Part shown: one piece after another, positions 55,531 through 63,972 of the stretch | How the letters are laid out: every line of letters starts with the position of its first letter | Numbering within the stretch: position 1 is the first letter of the stretch | Assembly: GCA_037384645.1 (NCBI GenBank) | Contig: JARRNT010000006.1 | Span: forward strand, 1 to 64,000 | DNA: 64,000 bases | Source: RI-92 sp037384645 | Lineage (GTDB): Bacteria; Pseudomonadota; Gammaproteobacteria; UBA6429; Thiohalophilaceae | Direction of reading: 5' to 3' | The notes under the pieces: generated by a model | Database searches by the model: none | Seen by the model: the letters and a program-made list of their open reading frames with translations, nothing else | Told to the model about the DNA's origin: nothing | Made by a program: the position numbers and the translations under genes

Positions 55531-57312
55531 CTAGGTTGGCAAACCGCCATGCTGCTTGTTGGCACTTGCCTCGTGCTGTTCTGGGGGACACTCGGAGAAG
55601 ATTCGAGCGCTGCATGTGGCACACCTGTCCTGATCGAGTCGGGCATAAATTGCAGCTATCGCATCCTTCGTTTCGGCGAAGAAATTTTCCGGGCCGATTT
55701 CGTCGATGATATGGGCCTTTTTCAGAAATTCCATAACGGCCTTTTTATTTTTGCAGAAGTACAGGCCGCCGCCCATGGCGCGCAACCGTTGCGCTTCCTG
55801 TACCAGGACCTCGGCGCCAGCAATGTCGATAAAGCCAATACTGGAGCCGACGATCAGGATATGCTTGATGCCTTCCTTGTCGACGATGCGATTGAGGCTG
55901 TTCTGGATATGGTTGATGGAACCAAAATAAATCGAGTTATCGATACGAATAATCTTTAGCTGCGGGCACTGTTGCAGTGGCTTGCGGGCAATATTGGTAA
56001 AGGCGTGCTTGGGTGACTCAGGGTCAGGCGCCAGGTTGATGATATCCGGCACCGAGGTGCGGCTGAGGAAGAGCACCAACGAGGCAATGACGCCCATGTA
56101 GATGGCGAACTCCAGCTCAAGAAACAGGGTTGAGAAAAAGGTAATCAGCAGAATCACCATTTCGTGTTTGCTGACCTTGAGGATTTTGCCAATGTGGTGA
56201 AAATCGATGAGGTTGTAGGCTACCAGCATGATGACACCGCCCATGGCAGCAATCGGCAGGTGTGCCATTAAAGGGGCGATTAAAAGGATAATCAGCAACA
56301 ACAGTACCGCGGCGAAGATCGCCGACAGGGGGGTGACGGCACCGGCCGCGTAGTTGATGCCGGAACGGGTAAACGAGCCTGAACCGGCATAACTGGAGAA
56401 AAAACTGCCGACAATATTGGACAGGCCCTGGCCAATGAATTCCTGGTTGCCGTCAATGCGCTGATGTGACCTGGAGGCAATGGCGCGGGAGATGGAGACG
56501 GCCTCGATCAGTCCCAGCAGGGCGACGGCAAAGGCATTGGCGCCAATCTCCTGCAGGATATCCAGGTTCATGTGTGGCAGGGAAAACGGGGGCAGGTCTG
56601 ATGGTATTGCGCCGATCATCTTGAGACCGGCTGCCTCGCCACCCAGGTAGTAGGCCAGTATGCCTCCTGCGATCATGCCGAATAGCAGGTTGGGCAGCTT
56701 GGGCAGGAATTTCTTGACCAGGACGGCCACGACCAGGGTCAGCAATGCCACCGACAGGACCTTGTAATTGATGTGGCCGAGATTCTGAAACACCACGCCC
56801 CAGGCATCGGTAAAGGAATGACCGGCCGGGATTTTGATGCCGAGCACATGCTTCAATTGGCTGGTTGCGATCAGGATGGCCGCCCCTGCGGTAAAGCCAA
56901 TGACCACGGTATGTGAGACGAAGTTCACCAGGCTGCCCATGCGCGCCAGGCCGAAGATGAGCTGGTAAATCCCGGCGAACAGGGTCAGGGTCAGCGCCAT
57001 TTTGACAAATTCAGGTGTGCCGGGTATGGCGTGATTGCTGACGGTGGAAAACACCACGATCGAGATGGCGGTGGTCGGTCCGGAGATGAGGTGGCGCGAG
57101 GATCCGAACAGGCCGGCCACAATCGGGGTCACCATGGCGGTATACAGGCCATAAATCGGGGGCAGGCCAGCGATGCTGGCGAAGGCTACGCCCTGGGGTA
57201 GCACGATGACCGCGCCGGTCAGTCCGGCGAGAAAGTCAGCACGCAGGCTTTGCCGGTTGACCAGTGGCCACCAGCTGAGAAAGGGGAACAGGCGGGATAC
57301 ACTAATTTGCAT
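55531..57312 (-). CDS. SulP family anion permease with STAS domain
   Basis: A 593-residue transporter with about 12-14 membrane helices. It shows the SulP signature GLPPIYGLYTAMVTPIVAGLFGSSRHLISGPT, the region FVSHTVVIGFTAGAAILIATSQLKHVLGI, and a cytoplasmic STAS domain from about residue 440 (IDNSIYFGSINHIQ...HILIVGSSIGFIDIAGAEVL). The C-terminal tail has a small cysteine cluster, CATCSARIFSEC. SulP proteins move sulfate, bicarbonate or other anions; the substrate cannot be read here. Confidence 0.92.
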   Translation of the reverse strand: MQISVSRLFPFLSWWPLVNRQSLRADFLAGLTGAVIVLPQGVAFASIAGLPPIYGLYTAMVTPIVAGLFGSSRHLISGPTTAISIVVFSTVSNHAIPGTPEFVKMALTLTLFAGIYQLIFGLARMGSLVNFVSHTVVIGFTAGAAILIATSQLKHVLGIKIPAGHSFTDAWGVVFQNLGHINYKVLSVALLTLVVAVLVKKFLPKLPNLLFGMIAGGILAYYLGGEAAGLKMIGAIPSDLPPFSLPHMNLDILQEIGANAFAVALLGLIEAVSISRAIASRSHQRIDGNQEFIGQGLSNIVGSFFSSYAGSGSFTRSGINYAAGAVTPLSAIFAAVLLLLIILLIAPLMAHLPIAAMGGVIMLVAYNLIDFHHIGKILKVSKHEMVILLITFFSTLFLELEFAIYMGVIASLVLFLSRTSVPDIINLAPDPESPKHAFTNIARKPLQQCPQLKIIRIDNSIYFGSINHIQNSLNRIVDKEGIKHILIVGSSIGFIDIAGAEVLVQEAQRLRAMGGGLYFCKNKKAVMEFLKKAHIIDEIGPENFFAETKDAIAAIYARLDQDRCATCSARIFSECPPEQHEASANKQHGGLPT

Positions 57313-57338
57313 TGCTGGGGTTACTCACTCGTTTATAT

Positions 57339-57929
57339 TTATTCAACCGTTGCCAGGGCAACGGTGTAATTCCGGCCCTGCTTGAGCTTGGTGTAATTAC
57401 CAAAGCGTTCTTTAAAGACGCGTTTGATGTACTCACGCAGGCCATTGATTGTGACCACGTAGATCTGCCCTCCCGGTTTGAGCTGGCGCTGCGCATCATA
57501 AAAGAATAGCGTCATCAATTCATTCCCAACTTTGGCCGGAATATTCGAGGCAATCACGTCAAAACGCCGATCGCGTATGGCGTCAAAGCCGTTACTGAGT
57601 ATCGCTTCGGCATTGTTAATCTGGTTCAGGGCGATATTTTTGCGGCAGTAGTCGATGGCGACGAAATCCTTGTCCACCAGGGTGGTATGGCCGGCGGCTG
57701 CCAGCCTGGCCAGCGTGAGACCGATGACACCGTAACCGCAGCCCAGGTCCAGGCAGTCTGCGTCGGGCTGCAGGTCGATGTGGCTGAGTAACAGGCGGCT
57801 GCCTTCATCGACCTCCCGGGGGGAAAACAGGCCCCAGGTTGAGTGGAAGTGCAGGTGCTGACCACAGAGGGTGTCCTCAAACGTCAGATCTTCGCGTAAT
57901 TTCTCAATGCTGGCCGTGTTCATGGGCAA
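57339..57929 (-). CDS. RsmC/MTS-like class I methyltransferase
   Basis: A 196-residue protein equal to the C-terminal catalytic domain of RsmC/RlmG-type enzymes. SAM-binding motif I is CLDLGCGYGVIGL and the catalytic-type motif is ASNIPAKVGNE. The usual N-P-P-F is N-I-P-A here, a pattern found in smaller MTS-domain proteins. HLHFHSTWGLFSPREVDEGSRLLL is the standard entry block. A target in rRNA, tRNA or another small RNA is possible. It starts the minus-strand run 27 bp before sulP. Confidence 0.83.
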   Translation of the reverse strand: MPMNTASIEKLREDLTFEDTLCGQHLHFHSTWGLFSPREVDEGSRLLLSHIDLQPDADCLDLGCGYGVIGLTLARLAAAGHTTLVDKDFVAIDYCRKNIALNQINNAEAILSNGFDAIRDRRFDVIASNIPAKVGNELMTLFFYDAQRQLKPGGQIYVVTINGLREYIKRVFKERFGNYTKLKQGRNYTVALATVE

Positions 57930-58403
57930 ATTATCAACTGTGTGCGTGCCGGGGTACAGATCTTATTCCCCTCGGCGAGGCGTGGACGTATCGAACGCCA
58001 AAACGGTTATACCGAGCCCGGGCTGACAACCCGGACCGGGTAATGGCTGGCGCCACATCCTGTGAGAAACTTGTAACATAATGATTTATATAGAATTTAG
58101 CGAAAATTGGCCCCCTGCGCCAGAACGCTGTCGAGGATTTCTCCAGTCCTGGCCTGAGCAGGACTTTGCGGCCCTTGCCGAACCAGTCGCTTGGGCACCG
58201 CTAATCGGGCAATCCCATTATATATAAGTAATTGATGATGAACTAATAGACGAGTCCGGGCACTAATGTTGAACACAGATAGGGAAATACTTCTGTTGGC
58301 AAGGGAATGGCAACGCCAAGCCACGGCAAATCCGCCCGTGACGAGGTTTTCCGTCATGTCTTCCCATTTACATCAAATAATCCACGCAAGAGGAGTAATG
58401 ATT
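57930..58403. other. Intergenic region before the beta-propeller gene
   Basis: 474 bp without a convincing gene. It holds a GC-rich inverted repeat around 58016-58040 (cccgggctgac...ccggaccggg), AT-rich promoter-like sequence at 58077-58100 and 58215-58235, and the 5' part of an open frame that lacks coding character before 58404. It should contain promoters for both flanking divergent genes. Confidence 0.4.
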
Positions 58404-59435
58404 ATGGTGAAACAATCGATGACATTGAGTTTGGCGCTGGTCGCGGGTATGTCGCTGGGCAGTCTCCCGGCCGTTGCCTCGGCCCATGCGATGCCTGTGG
58501 TGGTCGGGGCCTTTCCGGCACCTCCCAAAGGTGTCGGCCCGGGAAAATTGATGGTCTTGCCGTTACGGCATGAGCATCACCCATATGTCGTGAAATTTGG
58601 CCGGGCCGGCACCATGTCCGGCAACAGCTTTTATGTTGCCAGTACAAAAAACCGGGCTTATGTCCCGAGTATTGCCGGTTATACCGATGTCATGGACATA
58701 GCCACAGGCAAGCGCATTGATCGCTTTCATACCCTGAAAGGCGGGCGAGTGGCGGCCTTGTCCAAAAATCACAAAACGCTGTTCGTGCTATCAGCTAAGC
58801 GCTTGGCTGCCTATTCCGCAAAAGACGGGGCCAAGCGTTACGAAATAGCCTTCGGTGGCAACGCCATGGCGTTGAATCGTGACGGCAGCCGGTTGTTTGT
58901 GGGCGGCAATATGGACAAGACCATCGCTGAAATCAATCCGATGACAGGGCTGATCATCCGTCAAATCCCCATCGGCCATACCGGCGACATGGTCTTTGCC
59001 AACGGTTACATCGTCTCGGCGGATATGAAGAGCGGGGTGATGACTGCCTACAATCCCCTGACCGAGAAGACCTATACCATGGCGACCCCCGAAACTGACC
59101 CGCACTTCAGCTATCACAAGATCCCGCAGGCAAACGCGGGCTTCATGCAGCTGGCGGTCAGTCCTGACCAGAAGTATGTCTATGCCGCTGGTTTCTCCGG
59201 CCATATCCTGCGCTTTTCAACCAGCAAGCCCGCTTACCTCGGTGAAGTGGCGGTGGATGCGAACAGAAGTGGCCCCAATAAGCTCAGTGGATTGACCGTA
59301 CTCGATCATGGCAAGCGTGCCATCAGCACGGTGGAAAATCGTCATGAATCGGTGGAAGTTGATTTAAGCAATGGCAGGATTATCAAGCGCCTGAAGGATG
59401 TGGCGAGCAATCGCTGGATCCACGCCAGGACCTGA
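58404..59435 (+). CDS. Secreted beta-propeller (YVTN-like) protein
   Basis: A protein of about 343 residues. The ATG at 58404 has aagaggag 8 bases upstream; ATG 58398 is too close. A signal peptide follows (MTLSLALVAGMSLGSLPAVASAHA). The rest is made of repeated strands like NRAYVPSIAGYTDVMDIATGKRI, SRLFVGGNMDKTIAEINPMTGL and QKYVYAAGFSGHILRFSTSKP, the style of quinoprotein-like or YVTN seven-bladed propellers. No catalytic motif or haem site is visible. Function unknown; a terminator follows directly. Confidence 0.82.
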   Translation: MVKQSMTLSLALVAGMSLGSLPAVASAHAMPVVVGAFPAPPKGVGPGKLMVLPLRHEHHPYVVKFGRAGTMSGNSFYVASTKNRAYVPSIAGYTDVMDIATGKRIDRFHTLKGGRVAALSKNHKTLFVLSAKRLAAYSAKDGAKRYEIAFGGNAMALNRDGSRLFVGGNMDKTIAEINPMTGLIIRQIPIGHTGDMVFANGYIVSADMKSGVMTAYNPLTEKTYTMATPETDPHFSYHKIPQANAGFMQLAVSPDQKYVYAAGFSGHILRFSTSKPAYLGEVAVDANRSGPNKLSGLTVLDHGKRAISTVENRHESVEVDLSNGRIIKRLKDVASNRWIHART

Positions 59436-59459
59436 GTAACAGTTTGTATCCCCTGTACA

Positions 59460-59488
59460 GCCGCCGTCGTGTGTACGGCGGCTTTTTT
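59460..59488 (+). terminator. Terminator after the beta-propeller gene
   Basis: The stem gccgccgt/acggcggc (59460-59482) with a 7-base loop is followed by TTTTTT. It is 25 bp after the stop codon. Confidence 0.92.
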
Positions 59489-59733
59489 ATCGGCTGTTAG
59501 CGCACATCCTGCGAAAATAGTGGTAAATAATGGATGCATAATGGGAGCTGTTTGTTGAATGTGGGAGCATTTGTCACACAACAGGAATGAAAAAGTTCCT
59601 TAATACCATTAAGGCGTTAATCATATCAGGCACAGTAAAAAACCTGGATTTTTACTAAACTTGCTGAGCCTCACTCTGGTTTAAGCAAGATACTTTGATT
59701 AAATTCCCAAAAACGCGAGGACAGTGTGTTGTA

Positions 59734-60276
59734 ATGGCTGATATGGGAGACTGTACAAACCAACGCAAAAATTATGTTTTGGGTAGACGGGATGTCTCGA
59801 TGTTGTCAATCCTGCTGGTGTGTGCGACAGGGCTGTTTGTGGCTGGCCTGATACTACCAATGATGACAATTACGAAGTTGCTGGTATTTGATCATTCATT
59901 CTCAGTTTTGCGTGGTGTGTATGAACTATGGCGCAACGATCACGTTTTGCTATTCTTAATTGTAGCCAGCTTCAGTATTGTCATGCCGATGTTGAAAATC
60001 GTCGTCTTGTTTCGTTTGGTTCTGCATCGTTCGGCATATTCTGCCAGGTTTGAACGCTTGTTACACTTGATGCATGACTATGGGCGCTGGACCATGCTGG
60101 ACGTCATGGTAGTGGCAGTGCTTATTATGACTGTCAAACTGGGCGCAATCGCCAGCATCCAGATCCATAGCGGCCTGTTCGTGTTTGGCCTGGCGGTGCT
60201 GTTGCTTATGCTGATTACTCGTCGCGTCGTGCGCCTGACCAGTAAGCCCCCGTCACGACAACAGCAAAAAGCGTAG
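59734..60276 (+). CDS. Paraquat-inducible protein A (PqiA) family membrane protein
   Basis: A protein of about 180 residues with four membrane helices: VSMLSILLVCATGLFVAGLILP, a helix after HVLLFLIVASFSIVMPMLK, one around MLDVMVVAVLIMTVKL and LFVFGLAVLLLMLI. The core YELWRNDHVLLFLIVASFSIVMPMLKIVVL and GRWTMLDVMVVAVLIMTVKLG are typical of the PqiA domain, here as a single module without cysteine-rich domains. The ATG at 59734 is preferred over a TTG at 59695. No pqiB partner is nearby. Role in envelope lipid handling is inferred from the family. Confidence 0.85.
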   Translation: MADMGDCTNQRKNYVLGRRDVSMLSILLVCATGLFVAGLILPMMTITKLLVFDHSFSVLRGVYELWRNDHVLLFLIVASFSIVMPMLKIVVLFRLVLHRSAYSARFERLLHLMHDYGRWTMLDVMVVAVLIMTVKLGAIASIQIHSGLFVFGLAVLLLMLITRRVVRLTSKPPSRQQQKA

Positions 60277-60820
60277 TATCGGCCTTTACGGACGCATAGT
60301 GACTTGCTGTAACTCGGGTTTCTTTACAATGCAGTCAGGCTGCACCAGGTGCAGTGCAAACCCGGGCAAACACCGAAGCAACAAAATTGCCATCAAAGAT
60401 CTCGTTTGTATTAAGCCTGGACAGCGTGTACTGATACAAATGGAAAGGGAATTATCCAGCCCAAATATGAGTCTTGATGTTCGTGCTGGACTGGTCGCGG
60501 AAGCCGACAAGCCCCGGATCCGCTGCCAGAGATACCGGTTGGTATTACGTCAAAATTGCTGAAATGTAATCCCATATTTTCATAGCCTTTGTAAATATGT
60601 GGAACAAAATGTGCGTACTTTTGAACAAATAACTAAAGGAGATCTCTGAACGTGTGTTCCCCGGCCGCATGGTTGAGGCTATGGGCATGAGGAATAAGCC
60701 AGGTGGTAGCATAATGGGCGATAGCGACATGGTGGTATGGATCATGCAACAGAGAGAGGGTGCTCAGGACTGTACCCATCTGAACTGGGCGCAAGGTGAA
60801 AACACCAGGAGGTGATGACC
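60277..60820. other. Intergenic region between the PqiA-like and HMA-like genes
   Basis: 544 bp with weak coding character. An 87-codon plus-strand frame (60299-60562) and an opposing minus-strand frame are both low-complexity in codon use and unlike any family I know. The second half holds aaaggag at 60635-60641 and a possible small ORF. No RNA gene recognised. Confidence 0.35.
60654..60815 (+). CDS. Possible small ORF, 53 residues
   Basis: A GTG start 12 bases after aaaggag opens a frame encoding a Met- and Trp-containing peptide (MVEAMGMRNKPGG, then DSDMVVWIMQQREG). Its TGA at 60813-60815 overlaps the ribosome-binding site of the next gene and lies 5 bp before its ATG. Coupled translation is possible. 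There is no family match in memory, so it may be spurious. Confidence 0.22.
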   Translation: MFPGRMVEAMGMRNKPGGSIMGDSDMVVWIMQQREGAQDCTHLNWAQGENTRR

Positions 60821-61042
60821 ATGAACACAGTCAGAATATATATTGATGAAAATCTGGATGTTTCCCATCAGCAAGGTCTGAAACAGGTATTACTGGAGAT
60901 TCCCCATGTATTGGATGTGGAGCTAAGTGCAAAAGAGCCGCATGAAGTCGTGGTGGAGTACGATGAACAGGAGAATTTGCCGGTGAGGTTGATTGAAGTG
61001 CTGCGTGAGCAGGGCTATCACCCGGATATTCTGTCAGCCTGA
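60821..61042 (+). CDS. Small HMA-like domain protein lacking the metal cysteines
   Basis: A 73-residue protein starting at the ATG at 60821, 6 bases after the strong site aggaggt. The fold pattern TVRIYIDENLDVSHQQGLKQVLLEIPHVLDVELS...EVVVEYDEQENLPVRLIEVLREQGY matches heavy-metal-associated domains, but there is no cysteine, so the CXXC metal site is absent. It may bind another ligand or a protein. Similar small proteins occur in sulfur oxidisers as I recall, without a known role. Confidence 0.75.
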   Translation: MNTVRIYIDENLDVSHQQGLKQVLLEIPHVLDVELSAKEPHEVVVEYDEQENLPVRLIEVLREQGYHPDILSA

Positions 61043-61203
61043 TCCAGTATGAGCAATTTATATTCCCTGCCTGCCACAGGACATGGGCTTATCCCAGATG
61101 GTTCTGCAAATTGGCCGGGTTAGGGGACGTGTTTGTCATGATCGGCCGTGATACGAGCCAGCTAGATCCGCATGACAGTCTGGTGGACTATACCTTTTCG
61201 ATA

Positions 61204-61232
61204 TTGGTCATCGTGCAGTTAGTCGCTAGAAT
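61204..61232 (+). promoter_or_regulatory. Candidate sigma-70 promoter for the DUF302 gene
   Basis: TTGGTC at 61204-61209 and TAGAAT at 61227-61232 are separated by exactly 17 bases. This puts a transcription start near 61239, about 33 nt before the ATG of the DUF302 gene. The match is good but unverified. Confidence 0.5.
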
Positions 61233-61271
61233 GCGCAAAATCGAAATTTATTTAGCTTGGAGGTACCAGCA

Positions 61272-61664
61272 ATGTACGGATTTAATACCAAGTTCAATGG
61301 GTCTTTTGACGATGCCGTTGCCAGGGTGATTGACGAACTGTCCAAGGAAGGGTTCGGGGTCCTGACTGAAATCGATGTCAAGGCGGTATTAAAAAAGAAA
61401 CTGGATGTCGACAAACGCCCATACAAGATCCTGGGAGCCTGTAATCCGGTACTGGCCAATCAGGCGCTGACGGCAGAGCCCGACATCGGATTGCTACTGC
61501 CATGTAACGTCATTGTACGCGAGGAAGATGACGGCTCCGTGACCGTTGGCTTTATGGACCCGCAGGCTGTTTTGCAGTTGGTTGATCGCGATGATATCGG
61601 CGAACTGGCTGGTCAGGTTCGTGACAAACTGCAGAAGGTCAAGGCAGGGCTTGAAGCAGCCTGA
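61272..61664 (+). CDS. DUF302 domain protein
   Basis: A 130-residue cytoplasmic-looking protein that is essentially one DUF302 domain: SFDDAVARVIDELSKEGFGVLTEIDVKAVLKKKLDVDKRPYKILGACNPVLANQAL, then LLPCNVIVREEDDGSVTVGFMDP. The ATG at 61272 has ggaggt 7 bases upstream. DUF302 proteins are common in sulfur and metal metabolism settings but have no fixed function. It converges with the HDOD gene. Confidence 0.9.
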   Translation: MYGFNTKFNGSFDDAVARVIDELSKEGFGVLTEIDVKAVLKKKLDVDKRPYKILGACNPVLANQALTAEPDIGLLLPCNVIVREEDDGSVTVGFMDPQAVLQLVDRDDIGELAGQVRDKLQKVKAGLEAA

Positions 61665-61681
61665 ACCCGGGCTGCGCCGAT

Positions 61682-62539
61682 TCAGGCGGCGATGTCATAG
61701 TAGAAAATTTCGAGCAAGGCATCCAGGTTGCGGTAGGTTTCTTCGTAAACTTCCTCTACATCCTCTGCGGAGAGATTCAGCAATTCGAGTGCCAATGGGT
61801 TGAGCACGATGTCATCGTCGCGTGAAATCGGTGTCTGCATGTTGTTGGCAATATTATTTGCCAGGTGCAGGAGGGCAGCATCCTTGCGGTATTGTTGCGG
61901 ACCGTCCAGTGTTACATGGAAACGAATGGGTGAAATCAGCGACTCCGGGAATCGCCAGGCTGTCATCAGGGCGATACCGACCTCGTCGTGACTAAACCCG
62001 AAGATTTGTTGCTCGATATGTTCGACATCGCAATGGGGATCATCCTGCGCTTTCAGCAATTGTATCGATTCGTTGGGCAGGGTCAGGTACATCACCATCT
62101 TGCCGATGTCGTGCAGCAGGCCGGTGACGAAAAAGCGCTCGGAGTTGGCCAGCATTAATTTCAGGGCAATAATGCGCGAGGCAATGGCGGTGGTAATGGA
62201 GTGACACCAGAACATCTCCAGGTCAAATGCCGGGTCGATTCTGCTCTGAAAGCGTTTGATAATCACCGCCGCAATCACCAGGTCTCTTAGTTGACGGGTA
62301 CCAAGCACAGTGACGGCCATGCTCAGGGTTTCGATCTTGGATGGAAAGCGGTAAAACGGGCTGTTAACGATTTTTAGCAGTCGCGCGGTGAGCGCCGTGT
62401 CCTGACCAATCGCCTGGGCAATGTCTGCTGCCGATGCCGTCGGATCATTGGCCATACGATTCACCTCGGCAACGATAGCTGGTAGCGATACCAGCTTGAT
62501 ATTACTGTCAATCAATTGCTCGGGTGACATATTCAACAC
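61682..62539 (-). CDS. HDOD domain signalling protein
   Basis: A protein of about 285 residues made of one HDOD domain, a degenerate HD-type metal-binding fold. Visible blocks are LVSLPAIVAEVNRMANDPTASAADIAQAIGQDTALTARLLKIVNSPFY, TLSMAVTVLGTRQLRDLVIA, the partial HD motif FFVTGLLHDIGKMVMYL and AWRFPESL. The GTG at 62539 is 6 bases after aggag and is preferred; an ATG at 62530 is also possible. HDOD proteins act in signalling and cell-cycle or motility control, with the target unknown here. Confidence 0.82.
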   Translation of the reverse strand: MLNMSPEQLIDSNIKLVSLPAIVAEVNRMANDPTASAADIAQAIGQDTALTARLLKIVNSPFYRFPSKIETLSMAVTVLGTRQLRDLVIAAVIIKRFQSRIDPAFDLEMFWCHSITTAIASRIIALKLMLANSERFFVTGLLHDIGKMVMYLTLPNESIQLLKAQDDPHCDVEHIEQQIFGFSHDEVGIALMTAWRFPESLISPIRFHVTLDGPQQYRKDAALLHLANNIANNMQTPISRDDDIVLNPLALELLNLSAEDVEEVYEETYRNLDALLEIFYYDIAA

Positions 62540-63132
62540 GGTTGTCTCCTGCTCGCAGCCTGTCCAGTGTTCCAGGCTAAATTTAATGCTGTTACTGGAA
62601 AGTTTCTGTACCTGCATGAAATTTAAGTACTTTCCGATTTTGCATAGCATATAAAAAAATCTAGCCTATGTAATATTAAATATTTGAAATTGGGACGGAA
62701 TTTACTGTTTTTGACAAAGGAGAGGGCAAAACCTGACCAAAGAGCTGTCATAAGTCCATAACGGTCTGCCAGGATGAAACTTTCATGAGGACACAGTATC
62801 TTTTCATTGGCTGATTGCGTCGTGCAGGTTGCCTCGGGACGCTGTCGAAACTGTTTAAGCCATGCTGGACGGCAGCCGAAGTGAACGTTAACTTCGCCCA
62901 ATCAATTGCCCGGTCGGGGATCAGTACTGGTGCAGGCAGTGGCCGCCACAGACTGGCTGGCCGCTGTAATGCGCGACTCGATTGTCAGCCGCGCCATGTC
63001 CTCGTCAGCGGTTTTGTTATTTACTGGTTCTGGATGTCCCAATAGATCGCCTGAACGATTGCATGCTTGCGGCCAGTCAGCCTATATTGAGATAAACGCG
63101 ATAAACAGGAACTTGATAACAGGAAACTGAGC
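62540..63132. other. Intergenic region between the HDOD and TerB-DnaJ genes
   Basis: 593 bp with no convincing gene. The part near 62650-62720 is AT-rich and suits promoters for the minus-strand HDOD gene. The part from about 62810 to 63050 is GC-rich with short open frames on both strands that overlap each other and show no family features. No RNA gene was recognised. Confidence 0.4.
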
Positions 63133-63957
63133 ATGTCTTGGTGGGGTAAACTGGCCGGTGGGGCCTTGGGATTCGTGGTGGGTGGCCCCATTGGGGCCAT
63201 GCTGGGTGCGGTGGTCGGACACCAGCTGGATCGTGGCCTGGATGTGGCGGCACAACACGATGCTCTGGGTTGGCAGGGCGCAGGTAATACGGCACAACAG
63301 GAACGGATGCAAACGGTGTTTTTCACCACTGTGTTTTCCGTAATGGGCCACCTGGCGAAGGCGGATGGACATGTCAGTGAAAGCGAAATTCAGCTGGCGC
63401 GCAATATTATGCACCAGATGCACCTGAATGCGGACCAGCAGAAGTTTGCGATCCAGTTATTCAACAAGGGGAAGGAGCCGGATTTTCCGCTGGACGAGGT
63501 GATCGCGCAGTTTCATCGTGAATGCGGTCGCAATCGCAATCTCAAACAGATGTTCCTGGAAATCCTGCTGCATGCCGCCTACGCCGATGGCATCATGCAT
63601 GATGCGGAACGTCATTTGTTCGTGCACATCTGTCGCCAGCTGGGTTATTCCCAGACCGAATTCAGCATGCTCGAAGGCATGGTCCGTGCGCAGCGCGCGT
63701 TTCACGGCCGCAGTTACCAGGAGCCGGTGCGTCCCAACAAGGATCTGTTGCAGGAGGCGTATACTGCGCTGGGAGTCAAGGCCGATGCCGGCGACGACGA
63801 AATCAAACGTGCCTATCGCCGTCTGATGAGCCAGCACCACCCGGACAAACTGGTCGCCAAGGGCTTACCAGAAGAAATGATCAAGCTTGCCAATGAGCGC
63901 ACGGCCGAGATCAAGGCCGCCTATGAAACCATCCGCAAGGCACGGGGCATGAAGTAG
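63133..63957 (+). CDS. djlA: DjlA-like TerB and DnaJ-domain co-chaperone
   Basis: A 274-residue protein. The N terminus is a Gly-rich membrane segment (KLAGGALGFVVGGPIGAMLGAVVGHQLDRG), followed by a TerB-like helical domain (VFSVMGHLAKADGHVSESEIQLA...LHAAYADGIMHDAERHLFVHICRQLGYS) and a C-terminal J domain with the HPD motif in MSQHHPDKLVAKGLP. This is the full DjlA architecture, a membrane-anchored partner of DnaK. Upstream is a long gap; downstream starts another CGCAGAG repeat. Confidence 0.93.
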   Translation: MSWWGKLAGGALGFVVGGPIGAMLGAVVGHQLDRGLDVAAQHDALGWQGAGNTAQQERMQTVFFTTVFSVMGHLAKADGHVSESEIQLARNIMHQMHLNADQQKFAIQLFNKGKEPDFPLDEVIAQFHRECGRNRNLKQMFLEILLHAAYADGIMHDAERHLFVHICRQLGYSQTEFSMLEGMVRAQRAFHGRSYQEPVRPNKDLLQEAYTALGVKADAGDDEIKRAYRRLMSQHHPDKLVAKGLPEEMIKLANERTAEIKAAYETIRKARGMK

Positions 63958-63972
63958 TTTCGAAGCCTGGAA

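Noticed and set aside
60299..60562. 87-codon ORF after the PqiA-like gene
   Set aside because: There is no ribosome-binding site, no family likeness, and an opposing frame of similar quality.
61111..61329. 72-codon ORF overlapping the DUF302 start
   Set aside because: It overlaps a better gene and the candidate promoter at 61204-61232; no family likeness.
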